Shown here: in pieces, positions 10,554 to 18,875 of the stretch
Layout: the number at the start of each line of letters is the position of its first letter
Position numbering within the stretch: the first letter of the stretch is position 1
The notes under the pieces: generated by a model
The model's input: the letters and a program-made list of their open reading frames with translations, nothing else
What the model was told of the DNA's origin: nothing
Database searches by the model: none
Position numbers and translations under genes: made by a program
DNA from: Rhizobiales bacterium dw_265
GTDB taxonomy: Bacteria; Pseudomonadota; Alphaproteobacteria; Micropepsales; Micropepsaceae
DNA: 64,000 nt
Reading direction: 5' to 3'
NCBI GenBank assembly: GCA_018449595.1
Contig: JAAVUU010000002.1
Span: forward strand, 718,756 to 782,755

Positions 10554-11737
10554 CTCCCAAATCCCCCATCCGTCCCGCCATCCGCGACCTGGAACCCAGC
10601 GGCATCACCAAGGTCACCGCCCTGGGCCTGGGGCATCCCGATGTCCTGCCCCTGTGGTTCGGGGAAACCGACCTGGCGACTCCGCCCTTCATCCGCCAGG
10701 CCGCGATCGACGCGCTGGAAAGCGGCAAGACCTTCTATACCAATGCGCGCGGCATCCTGCCCCTGCGCGAGGCCATCGCGGCGTTCCACAAGCGCACGTC
10801 AGGCGCCGACATAGGCGTGGAGCGTATCACCATTCCCGGCGCCGCCATGCTGGCGGTGGTGACGGCGCTGCAGATGGTGTGCGAGACCGGCGACAATATC
10901 GTCATCGTCTCGCCGATCTGGCCCAACATTTTCCAGGCCGCCAAGGTGGTGGGGGCCGAGCCCCGGCTGGTGCGGCTGGACGAGGACTGGGACAAGGGCC
11001 GCTGGCGCCTGGACCTGGACAAGCTGTTCGATGCCTGTGACGGGCGCACCAAGGCGATGTTCATCGCCTCGCCCGGCAATCCCACCGGCTGGATGCTGAC
11101 GGCCGAGGAGCAGAAACGGATTCTGGATTTCACGCGCGAACGCGGCATCGCCATCATCGCCGACGAAGTCTATGGCACCCTGATCTATGACGGCGGGAGC
11201 CACGCGCCCTCGTTCCTGAGCATCGCCGATGACGAGGATGCGGTGTTCGCGATCAACAGCTTCTCCAAGCCCTGGGCGATGACCGGCTGGCGCATCGGCT
11301 GGCTGGTGCATCCCAAAAGCGTCGAGCCCGCCGCCGCCGCCATGGCCCAGTGCAACAACACCGGCGCGACGCACTTCCTGCAATATGGCGCGCTGGCGGC
11401 GCTGTCACCGCAGGGCGACGCCTTTCGCGGCGAATTGCTGGACCGCTGCCGCCATGGCCGCGACGTGGTCGAGGGCTGGATTCGCAAACAGAACCGGGTG
11501 CGCTGGTTTCGGCCGGAAGGCGCCTTTTACGGCTTCCTGCATGTGGACGGGTTGAAAGACAGTCTGGGCTTCTGCCAATCCATGGTGCGCGACGACAAGG
11601 TCGGCATCGCCCCGGGCTGGGCCTTCAGCCTGGGCGATCCCCGCGACGACAGTTATGTCCGAATCTGCTTCGCCCAGGATTCCGGCCGCATGGAACAGGC
11701 GCTGGAACGGCTGGAAGGCGCTATTCGCAAGCTTTAG
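10550..11737 (+). CDS. PLP-dependent class I/II aminotransferase
   Basis: This 395-residue fold-type I aminotransferase resembles aspartate aminotransferases and N-succinyl-diaminopimelate aminotransferase-like enzymes. The Schiff-base lysine is K240 in NSFSKPWAMTGWRIGW. ASPGNPTGWML and IIADEVYGTLIYDG give the conserved Asn and the Asp/Tyr that bind PLP. The frame opens earlier, but the ATG at 10550 overlaps the previous stop as ATGA and begins the conserved sequence. The exact amino donor is not predictable. It ends just before a REP-like palindrome and converges on dnaE. Confidence 0.9.
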   Translation: MTPKSPIRPAIRDLEPSGITKVTALGLGHPDVLPLWFGETDLATPPFIRQAAIDALESGKTFYTNARGILPLREAIAAFHKRTSGADIGVERITIPGAAMLAVVTALQMVCETGDNIVIVSPIWPNIFQAAKVVGAEPRLVRLDEDWDKGRWRLDLDKLFDACDGRTKAMFIASPGNPTGWMLTAEEQKRILDFTRERGIAIIADEVYGTLIYDGGSHAPSFLSIADDEDAVFAINSFSKPWAMTGWRIGWLVHPKSVEPAAAAMAQCNNTGATHFLQYGALAALSPQGDAFRGELLDRCRHGRDVVEGWIRKQNRVRWFRPEGAFYGFLHVDGLKDSLGFCQSMVRDDKVGIAPGWAFSLGDPRDDSYVRICFAQDSGRMEQALERLEGAIRKL

Positions 11738-11746
11738 CCAAAAAAG

Positions 11747-11876
11747 TGTCATGGCCCGCGAATGCGGGCCACCCAGGTGATACCGGAAAAGCGGTGGCAA
11801 TTCGGGCGATATTCAATTCTGCTGCCCAAGCATTCCACGCCCAACTGGGTGGCCCGCTCTCCGGCGGGCCATGACA
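11747..11876. repeat. REP/BIME-like palindromic element, copy 1
   Basis: Outer arms TGTCATGGCCCGC (11747-11759) and GCGGGCCATGACA (11864-11876) are perfect 13-base complements. Inner arms GCGGGCCACCCAG (11764-11776) and CTGGGTGGCCCGC (11845-11857) are too. Each side also folds locally into a TGGCCCGC/GCGGGCCA hairpin. A second copy lies at 20438-20555. It fills the gap between the convergent aminotransferase and dnaE genes and may act as a bidirectional transcription barrier. Confidence 0.8.
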
Positions 11877-11884
11877 ATTGGGGG

Positions 11885-14800
11885 CTAAACCGCCTCCACC
11901 GACATCACCCCCGGCAGCGCCGCGATGCGGTTGCGCAGGGTGGCGGTGACGGCGATGCGCTTCTTGAGTTCGATCTCCACTTCCTCGCCGGCATTGCCCG
12001 GCACCACCAGGCTGACCAGCCCCTTGCCGGCCTGTGACAGTTCGGCATAGAGCGCGCCCAGCGACGCGGTATCGGCCAGCCGCACCGTCATGCCCTCGCC
12101 TGCCTGCGCCGCCGCCTGGTCGAGATCGAGAATGGAGGCCGCCCGCAGCTTCATCTCGTCGCCGTCCCATTCCACGCTGCAATGGAGCAACAGCGACTTG
12201 CCGGCTTCCAGCAGCGGCCGGCTGGCGGCCAGCACTTCGGGAAACAGCATGATCTCGAACATGCCGGTGGGATCGGAGAAGGAAACAAAAGCATACATCT
12301 GGTCGTTGCGGCCGCGCCGCTCGGATTTCTTGATGACCGTTCCCGCCAGCTTGGCCTTGAAGCCGCGGCGGCGGTCTTCCGCCAGCGCGGCATAGGTGGA
12401 CGCCCCCAGCCGCCTCAGCGCCGGACCATAGGAATCCAGCGGATGACCCGACAGGTAGAAACCCATGGCGCCGAATTCCTCACCCAGCCGCTCATGCACC
12501 GGCCAGTCGGGCACCGTGGTCAGGCGCAACTCTTCCGCCGGGCCGCCATCACCGCCAAACATCGAGACCTGGCCGCTTTCCCGCTCGCGCTGTGCCGCCT
12601 GGGCGCCGCCCAGGATGCGGTCGGAATTCTCGCAAAGCTGGCGGCGGTTGGGATTGAGCGAGTCGAACGCGCCCGCCCGCACCAGGTTTTCGAACGCCCG
12701 CTTGTTGACCAGGCGCGGGTCCACCCGGCGGGCAAAGTCGGAAATGGATTTGAACCGCCCCGGCCCGCGCACCTCGACGACATGATCCATCGCCTGCTTG
12801 CCCACGCCCTTCACGGCGGCAAGCGCATAGAAAACCGTGTTGGCTTCCGCATCCACCGAAAATACCGACTGGCTGCGGTTGATGTCGGGCGGCGCCACTT
12901 TCACGCCCAGCCGCTGCGCCTCCTGGCGGAAGACATTCAGCCGGTCGGTGTTGCCGATATCCAGGGTCATGGAAGCGGCGATGAATTCGACCGGATAGTT
13001 CGCCTTCAGATAGGCGGTCTGGTAGGCGACCTGCGCGTAAGCCGCCGCATGTCCCTTGTTGAAGCCATAGCCGGCGAATTTCTCCGCCTGTTCGAAGATG
13101 GTTTCGGCGACATTGGCGGCGATCTTGCGCTCGGCCGCGCCCTTCATGAATTTCGCGCGCTGCGGGATCATCTCCGCCGGGATCTTCTTGCCCATGGCGC
13201 GGCGCAGGATGTCGGCCTCGCCCATGGTGTAGCCTGCCAGTTCGCGGGCGATGCGCATGACATCGTCCTGATAGGTCATCACGCCATAGGTTTCCTTCAG
13301 GATCGGCTCCAGCGCGGGATGGAGATATTCCACCAGCTCCTTGCCGTTCTTGCGCGCGATATAGGTGGGGATCGAATCCATCGGGCCGGGGCGGTACAGC
13401 GCCACCAGCGCCACCAGGTCGTTGATATGGTTGGGCTTCATCTTGCGCAGCAGGTCGCGCATGCCCGCGCCTTCCATCTGGAACACGCCCACGCTGTCGC
13501 CATGAGACAACATCTCGAAGGTCGAGACGTCATCGAAATCAATCGTCTGGGTGTGCAGCGCGACGCCGCGCTGCTTGAGCAGTTCCTCGGCCTTGGCGAT
13601 CACGGTCAGGGTCTTGAGGCCCAGAAAGTCGAACTTCACCAGCCCGGCCTTTTCCGCATCCTCATAGTCGAACTGGGTCACCGGCATGTCGGAACGCGGA
13701 TCGCGATACAGCGGCAAAAGCTCGTCCAGCGGCCGGTCGCCGATCACCACGCCGGCGGGATGGGTGGAGGCATGGCGGTACAGGCCCTCGATCTTGCCGG
13801 TGATCTCGAACAGCCGCTTGGCGATGGGCTCCTGCTCGGCGATCTGCTGCAGGCGCGGTTCGCTGTCCACCGCCTCCTTCAACGAGATGGATTTGCCCGG
13901 CGGATTGGGGATCAGCTTGGCGATGCGGTCCACCAGCCCCAGCGGCATCTGCAGCACGCGGCCGGCATCGCGCACCGCGGCGCGCGCCTGCAGCGAACCC
14001 AGCGCCATGATCTGCGCCACCCGGTCCAGGCCGTATTTGCCCCGCACATAGCGCACCACTTCGTCGCGCCGCTCCTGGCAGAAATCGATGTCGAAGTCCG
14101 GCATGGACAGGCGTTCGGGATTGAGGAAGCGCTCGAAGAACAGGCCGAAGCGCAGCGGATCGAGATTGGTGATGTCCAGCGCCCAGGCCACCAGCGAAGA
14201 GGCGCCGGAGCCGCGCACCCCGACCGGGATGCCCTGGCCGCGGGTCCATTTCATGAAGTCGGACACGATCAGGAAGTAGCCGGGAAAGCCCATGCGGTTG
14301 ATGATGCCCAGTTCATAGGTCAGGCGTTCGTCATAGACCTTGCGTTCGGCGAACAGCGGCGACTGTTTGAGGCGGCGGTCCAGCCCATCCTCCGCCTGGG
14401 CCTTGAGTTCGTCTTCCGCGGTACGGCCGGACTCCGGCGTGAACACCGGCAGGATCGGCTTGCGCTTGGCCGGCTTGAAGGCGCAGCGCTGCGCGATCTC
14501 CACCGTGTTCAGGGTCGCCTCGGGCAGATCGGCGAACTGAAGCTGCATTTCGTCGGCGGTCTTGAAACGATGCTCGCGGGTCAGGCGGCGGCGGTCGTCC
14601 TGGGAGACAAAGGCGCCATCGGCGATGCAGAGCAGCGCGTCATGGGCCTCATACATGTCGGCGCGGCCGAAATGCACGTCATTGGTCGCCGCCAGCGGCA
14701 GCCGCGCGGCATAGGCCAGGTCCAGCAGCCCCTCCTCGGTGGCGCGTTCCTCGGCCAGGCCATGGCGCTGCAGTTCGACATAGAGCCGGCCCGGAAATGC

Positions 14801-15295
14801 CTGCGCCAGTCTTTCCAGCGCGGCTTCCGCCGCCTGGGGGTTGCCTTCCAGCAGCAGCTGGTTGATGACCCCGCCGGGGCCGCCGGTCAGGGCGATCAGC
14901 CCTTCGGCATGGGCCAGAAGCTTCTCGGACTTCACATGCGGCCAGTCGCCCGGCTCGACCTCCAGATAGGCGGCGGACAACAGCTTGGTGAGGTTCAGAT
15001 AGCCCGCCTCGTTCTGCACCAGCAGCGGCAGGTGCGGCGGCTTGCGGCGCGATCCGGTCTGGATGGGGCTGCGCGCCCCGAACTCCACCGACAACAAGGT
15101 GCCCACGATGGGCTGGATGCCGGCCTTGGCCAGGGTTTCGGTGATCTCGAACACCCCGAACAGGTTGTTGGTGTCGGTCACCGCCACCGCCGGGGTTCCG
15201 GCCTCCCGCGCCAGGCCCGCCAGTTCCTTGGGCCGCACGGCCCCTTCCAGAAGGGAATAGGCGCTCTTGACGCGCAGATGGATAAAAGACGCCAT
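11885..15295 (-). CDS. dnaE: DNA polymerase III alpha subunit
   Basis: DnaE is the replicative polymerase subunit. The 1136 residues run in order as an N-terminal PHP domain (about 1-280), palm with MPDFDIDFCQERRDEVVRY near residue 400 (two catalytic Asp) and FDYEDAEKAGLVKFDFLG near 550, thumb/fingers with GYGFNKGHAAAYA, an HhH region, and an OB fold near the C-terminus. The PHP opening reads HLRVKSAYSLLEG, with Lys where metal-binding versions have His, so proofreading by this domain is unlikely. The start at 15295 (MASFIHLRV) has AAGGA upstream. A 1041-codon open frame on the other strand is a shadow. Confidence 0.97.
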   Translation of the reverse strand: MASFIHLRVKSAYSLLEGAVRPKELAGLAREAGTPAVAVTDTNNLFGVFEITETLAKAGIQPIVGTLLSVEFGARSPIQTGSRRKPPHLPLLVQNEAGYLNLTKLLSAAYLEVEPGDWPHVKSEKLLAHAEGLIALTGGPGGVINQLLLEGNPQAAEAALERLAQAFPGRLYVELQRHGLAEERATEEGLLDLAYAARLPLAATNDVHFGRADMYEAHDALLCIADGAFVSQDDRRRLTREHRFKTADEMQLQFADLPEATLNTVEIAQRCAFKPAKRKPILPVFTPESGRTAEDELKAQAEDGLDRRLKQSPLFAERKVYDERLTYELGIINRMGFPGYFLIVSDFMKWTRGQGIPVGVRGSGASSLVAWALDITNLDPLRFGLFFERFLNPERLSMPDFDIDFCQERRDEVVRYVRGKYGLDRVAQIMALGSLQARAAVRDAGRVLQMPLGLVDRIAKLIPNPPGKSISLKEAVDSEPRLQQIAEQEPIAKRLFEITGKIEGLYRHASTHPAGVVIGDRPLDELLPLYRDPRSDMPVTQFDYEDAEKAGLVKFDFLGLKTLTVIAKAEELLKQRGVALHTQTIDFDDVSTFEMLSHGDSVGVFQMEGAGMRDLLRKMKPNHINDLVALVALYRPGPMDSIPTYIARKNGKELVEYLHPALEPILKETYGVMTYQDDVMRIARELAGYTMGEADILRRAMGKKIPAEMIPQRAKFMKGAAERKIAANVAETIFEQAEKFAGYGFNKGHAAAYAQVAYQTAYLKANYPVEFIAASMTLDIGNTDRLNVFRQEAQRLGVKVAPPDINRSQSVFSVDAEANTVFYALAAVKGVGKQAMDHVVEVRGPGRFKSISDFARRVDPRLVNKRAFENLVRAGAFDSLNPNRRQLCENSDRILGGAQAAQRERESGQVSMFGGDGGPAEELRLTTVPDWPVHERLGEEFGAMGFYLSGHPLDSYGPALRRLGASTYAALAEDRRRGFKAKLAGTVIKKSERRGRNDQMYAFVSFSDPTGMFEIMLFPEVLAASRPLLEAGKSLLLHCSVEWDGDEMKLRAASILDLDQAAAQAGEGMTVRLADTASLGALYAELSQAGKGLVSLVVPGNAGEEVEIELKKRIAVTATLRNRIAALPGVMSVEAV

Positions 15296-15329
15296 GACGG
15301 TTCCTAAGGAGAGTCAGGAGGCGATTATC

Positions 15330-15363
15330 GCCTGCCCGCTCCCGATATGGGGGCCCGGCAGGC
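15330..15363 (-). other. Hairpin between the small SOS ORF and dnaE
   Basis: GCCTGCC (15330-15336) pairs with GGCAGGC (15357-15363), with a further CCC/GGG pairing inside. There is no following T-run, so it is not a standard terminator. It could shield the end of the short upstream transcript or modulate read-through into dnaE. Confidence 0.35.
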
Positions 15364-15385
15364 CGCTATCCACAGATCCGAAAAC

Positions 15386-15493
15386 TCAGGTCGTGACGTG
15401 CGCGATCACGGCATGGGCGCCGCTGGCCAGCACAAAGGCCGAAACCATGAAAAGAATAAGTCCCGCGCCCGCCGCCGCATCCTTGATCCACAT
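15386..15493 (-). CDS. 35-residue single-pass membrane protein, SidA-like candidate
   Basis: An ATG at 15493 opens a 35-codon frame ending TGA at 15386. GGGAG lies about ten bases upstream of the ATG. The product begins MWIKDAAAG, has one hydrophobic stretch (about residues 8-26, LILFMVSAFVLASGA) and ends in a short polar tail. It is preceded by an SOS box and lies between dnaE and lolD. Caulobacter SidA is a 29-residue SOS-induced inner-membrane division inhibitor acting on FtsW/FtsN, and as I recall its gene lies beside dnaE. Homology is inferred from size, topology, regulation and neighbours, not from sequence identity. Confidence 0.6.
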   Translation of the reverse strand: MWIKDAAAGAGLILFMVSAFVLASGAHAVIAHVTT

Positions 15494-15522
15494 GATCGCC
15501 GTCTCCCGCTTCTGCGAGATTT

Positions 15523-15551
15523 GTTCTACTTTAGTTCTACTGGGTATGCAA
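15523..15551 (-). promoter_or_regulatory. LexA (SOS) box overlapping a promoter
   Basis: GTTC at 15523-15526 and GTTC at 15534-15537 are separated by 7 bases, the direct-repeat SOS box of alphaproteobacteria (GTTC-N7-GTTC). On the minus strand a possible -35 TTGCAT (15551-15546) and -10 TAGAAC (15528-15523) are spaced 17 bases apart. LexA would therefore cover the -10 element. The first gene downstream is the 35-residue membrane ORF, then dnaE. Confidence 0.65.
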
Positions 15552-15575
15552 GAACAAAAGGTGATCGAATTTGCG

Positions 15576-16268
15576 CTATCGCGGCAGGCTGGTGCCTTCG
15601 ATCAGCTTGCCCTGGTGCAACAGGAAAGCCCGGTCCATCCGCGACGCCAGCTCGAAATTGTGGGTGGCGATCAGCGCGGTCAGCCCCTGCGCCTTGGTGA
15701 TGGCGATCAGGGCGTCGAACACCCCGCCCGAGGTCTTGGGATCGAGATTGCCGGTGGGCTCGTCGGCCAGCAGGATCTTCGGCTTGTTGGCCAGGGCGCG
15801 GGCGATGGCGACGCGCTGCTGCTCGCCCCCCGACAGTTGCGACGGGCGGTGGGTGAGCCGCTGGCCCAGCCCCAGCACGGTCAGCAGCCGCTCGCCTTCC
15901 TTTGCCGCCTCGGCGCGGCTGACGCCGGCGATCATCTGCGGCAGCACCACATTTTCCAGGGCATCGAATTCCGGCAGCAGGTGATGGGCCTGATAGACAA
16001 AGCCGATGGCGTCGCGGCGGATGCGGGTCTTGTCCCGGTCGCCCAGTTTGGAAGTCGCCACACCTTCGATGAAGATTTCGCCGCTGGTCGGCGCTTCCAG
16101 CAGCCCGGCGATATGCAGCAGCGACGACTTGCCCGCGCCCGACGGCCCCACCAGGGCCACGATCTCGCCGGGGCGCAATGACAGGTCCAGGCCGCGAAAG
16201 ACCTCCAGCTGCCCCTCCCCTTCCCGGTAGCGGCGGGTGATCTGCTCCAGGCGCAACACGTCATTCAT
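15576..16268 (-). CDS. lolD: Lipoprotein-releasing system ATP-binding protein LolD
   Basis: LolD is the ATPase of the inner-membrane LolCDE exporter that hands lipoproteins to LolA. The 230 residues carry Walker A GPSGAGKS at 41-48, signature LSGGEQQRVAIARALA, and Walker B ILLADEPTGNLD, followed by an H-loop in LIATHNFELA. LolD resembles MacB-family ATPases, but the neighbouring permease fixes the assignment. Its start overlaps the lolC stop by eight bases, so expression is coupled. Confidence 0.93.
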   Translation of the reverse strand: MNDVLRLEQITRRYREGEGQLEVFRGLDLSLRPGEIVALVGPSGAGKSSLLHIAGLLEAPTSGEIFIEGVATSKLGDRDKTRIRRDAIGFVYQAHHLLPEFDALENVVLPQMIAGVSRAEAAKEGERLLTVLGLGQRLTHRPSQLSGGEQQRVAIARALANKPKILLADEPTGNLDPKTSGGVFDALIAITKAQGLTALIATHNFELASRMDRAFLLHQGKLIEGTSLPR

Positions 16269-17532
16269 AGCGCAGCGCCTCGACCGGATCGAGCCGCGCC
16301 GCCCGCCACGACGGATACAGCGTGGCCAGGAAGGTCAGCACCAGCGCCATCGCCACCACGGCGGCGACCTGGCCCGGCGCCATCTGGGCCGGCATCCGCG
16401 ACAGGAAATAGACGGTGGGATCGAACAGGGTGGTGCCGGTCAGCTTTGACAGGAACTGGCGGATATTCTCGATATTGGCGCAGAACAGCACCCCGGCGGC
16501 AAAGCCGATGATCGTGCCGGTGACGCCGATGCTGGCGCCGGCGATGAAGAACACCCGCATCACCGCGCCGCGCGTCGCTCCCATGGTGCGCAGGATGGCG
16601 ATGTCGGCCGACTTGTCCTTCACCAGCATGATGAGCCCCGACACGATGTTCAGCGCCGCCACCAGGATAATCAGCGACAGGATCAGGAACATCACATTGC
16701 TTTCGACCTGGATGGCCTCGAAGAAGGCGCTGTTGAGATCCTGCCATGGCACCGCCCGGGTCATCGGCCCCGCCGCCCTGGTCAGCGCGGGCAGCAGCGC
16801 GATATCGCGTTCGGGATCGTCCAGCATCACTTCGATGCCGCTCACCGTGTCGCCGGTGTTGAAATAGAGCTGCGCCTCCGGCAGCGGCATGAAGATGAAA
16901 TTGCTGTCGTAGATGGTGTTGCCGATATGGAAGGTCGAGATCACATGATAGGTCTTGACCCTGGGCGTGGTGCCGAAGGGCGTGACATTGCCCTTGGGCG
17001 CGATCAGCGTGATGTCGCCTCCCACCCGCACCCCCAGCTTGGAGGCGAGGCCGGACCCGACAATGACATTGTCGTCGGCAAAATAGGCCAGCGAGCCGGG
17101 GCGCAGCTTCTCCGCCAGCACCGTCATGGCGGCGATGTCGCCCGCGCGCATGCCGCGCACCACCACCCCGGTATTGGCATTGTCGTTCGACGCCAGCACC
17201 TGGCCGTCCACCACCGGGGCGGCGCGCACCACGCCCTGCACCTTGCGGATGCGCGCGGTCACCGCGTCATAATCGGCCAGGTTGCCCAGTTGCGACTGGA
17301 TGGTGACATGGCCGGAAAGTCCCAGGATGGATTTCAGCAGTTCGACCCGAAAGCCGTTCATCACCGACATCACGATAATCAGGGTGGCGACGCCCAGCGC
17401 GATGCCGATCAGCGAAAACAGCGAGATGACGGAAATGAAGCTTTCCTGCCGCTTGGCGCGCAGGTAGCGCAGCGCCAGCATCCATTCGAAGGGCGCGAAA
17501 ATACCTGTCGTTCTGGCGGGCGATTCTGGCAT
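16261..17532 (-). CDS. lolC: Lipoprotein-releasing system permease LolC/LolE family
   Basis: This 423-residue permease has an N-terminal membrane helix (ISVISLFSLIGIALGVATLI) preceded by RYLRAKRQESF, a large periplasmic domain (about residues 60-275), and three C-terminal helices with the FtsX-type fold. The family motif MSVMNGFRVEL follows the first helix. Only one permease gene is present beside lolD, so it may form a homodimer, as proposed for alphaproteobacterial Lol systems with a single permease. It is the first gene of the lolC-lolD unit, divergent from the MFS gene. Confidence 0.92.
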   Translation of the reverse strand: MPESPARTTGIFAPFEWMLALRYLRAKRQESFISVISLFSLIGIALGVATLIIVMSVMNGFRVELLKSILGLSGHVTIQSQLGNLADYDAVTARIRKVQGVVRAAPVVDGQVLASNDNANTGVVVRGMRAGDIAAMTVLAEKLRPGSLAYFADDNVIVGSGLASKLGVRVGGDITLIAPKGNVTPFGTTPRVKTYHVISTFHIGNTIYDSNFIFMPLPEAQLYFNTGDTVSGIEVMLDDPERDIALLPALTRAAGPMTRAVPWQDLNSAFFEAIQVESNVMFLILSLIILVAALNIVSGLIMLVKDKSADIAILRTMGATRGAVMRVFFIAGASIGVTGTIIGFAAGVLFCANIENIRQFLSKLTGTTLFDPTVYFLSRMPAQMAPGQVAAVVAMALVLTFLATLYPSWRAARLDPVEALRYE

Positions 17533-17625
17533 GGCGACAACCTAAGGGGCCTGCTTAAATAGGTCCATCACAAAGGCTTTTCTGCGGCCTTGCGCGCGGC
17601 GGGCCCCGGCCCCATACCCCCTGCC

Positions 17626-18843
17626 ATGTCCAGTCCTTCCGCTCCCGCCGATAGCTTCACCCCTGCCCGGCGGCTGGAGATGATCGCGCTGTGCGGGATA
17701 CTGACCGTCTTCATCCCCATCGGCATCGACCTTTATCTTCCGGCGCTGCCCACCATCGCGCGCGAATTCGGCACGCCCATCGCGGCCATCGAACATTCCA
17801 TGGCGACCTATTTCCTGGGCCTTGCCATCGGCCAGGCCATGGTCGGCCCATTGTCCGACCGCTTCGGCCGCCGCTGGCCCATCATCCTGGGGCTGATGCT
17901 CTACGCGCTGGGCTCGACCGGCTGCGCCCTGGCGCAGGGACCGCTGACACTCGATGCCGCCCGTTTCGTGCAGGCGATGGGCGGCTGCGCCCCCACCGTG
18001 CTGTCGCGCGCCTGTGTGCGCGACCTGTTCGCGCCCCGCGAAGCGGCGCGCATCTTCGCCCAGATGCTGCTGATCCTGTCGGTGTCGCCCTTGTTCGCGC
18101 CCTTTGTCGGCGGCTGGCTGTTGACGCTGACCGGCTGGCGCAGCCTGTTCTGGTTGCAGACGGCCGCCGCCCTGCTGACCGTGGGGGTGGTGTGGCTGCA
18201 CCTGCCCGAAAGCCATCCCGGCTCCGACCGCAGGCTGCACCCGCTGCATGTGCTGAAGGACTATTGGATCATCGCGCGCGACCGCCGCTTTATCGGCTTC
18301 ATCCTGCCCGCCGTCATCAGCGGCGGCGGGCTTTACATCTTCCTCACCGGCTGGCCGCATGTGGTGATCGATCTTTACGGCGTGCCGCCGCAGTATTTCG
18401 GCTTCGCCTTTGTGCTGAATGGCGTCGGCCTGATCGTGCTCAGCCAGGGCACCGCCTGGTGGCTGCGGCGGCGCCGCGGCGAGCCGCTGCTGCTGGCGGG
18501 CATTGCCGCCAATGCCGTGCTGGGCCTCTTGACCCTGGCCGTGGGCCTGAGCGGCTGGGGCGGGCTGCCGGCGCTGGTCGGCTGCGTGTTTCTGTATTGC
18601 TCGATGATGGGCTCGATCAACCCGACCTCGGCGGGACTGGCCATGCATCATTTCGGACATGCGGCGGGCATGGCCTCGGCCCTGATCGGCATTCTGCTGT
18701 ACGGCATGGCGGCGCTGGCCTCCCTGGCGATGGGGGCCTTTCCCCATCCCGCCACGGCCGCGCCGTTCAGCATCCTGATCTGCGGCTTCGGGATCGCCGG
18801 CCTTGTCACATATCTGCTGTTCAGGCCCCGCGCGGCGGGTTAA
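17626..18843 (+). CDS. MFS multidrug exporter, Bcr/CflA type
   Basis: The 405-residue protein has 12 predicted membrane helices. The first-helix motif GIDLYLPALPTIAREF is characteristic of the Bcr/CflA drug-resistance branch, and GPLSDRFGRRWPI is the MFS motif A loop after helix 2. I chose the ATG at 17626. A later one at MIALCG would shorten the cytoplasmic N-terminus. It sits between lolC and proS, 32 bases before proS. This interrupts the usual lolC-proS adjacency of alphaproteobacteria. Confidence 0.85.
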   Translation: MSSPSAPADSFTPARRLEMIALCGILTVFIPIGIDLYLPALPTIAREFGTPIAAIEHSMATYFLGLAIGQAMVGPLSDRFGRRWPIILGLMLYALGSTGCALAQGPLTLDAARFVQAMGGCAPTVLSRACVRDLFAPREAARIFAQMLLILSVSPLFAPFVGGWLLTLTGWRSLFWLQTAAALLTVGVVWLHLPESHPGSDRRLHPLHVLKDYWIIARDRRFIGFILPAVISGGGLYIFLTGWPHVVIDLYGVPPQYFGFAFVLNGVGLIVLSQGTAWWLRRRRGEPLLLAGIAANAVLGLLTLAVGLSGWGGLPALVGCVFLYCSMMGSINPTSAGLAMHHFGHAAGMASALIGILLYGMAALASLAMGAFPHPATAAPFSILICGFGIAGLVTYLLFRPRAAG

Positions 18844-18875
18844 ACCACACCCGATTTTTGCCGGAGCCTTCCCCC

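Noticed and set aside
12182..15307. 1041-codon plus-strand frame opposite dnaE
   Set aside because: Antisense shadow in GC-rich DNA; His/Gln/Arg-rich and without ribosome site, opposite an unmistakable dnaE.
17691..18875. Apparent 395-residue N-terminal extension of ProS
   Set aside because: This is the MFS gene read in another frame. The true proS start at 18876 begins the conserved protein.
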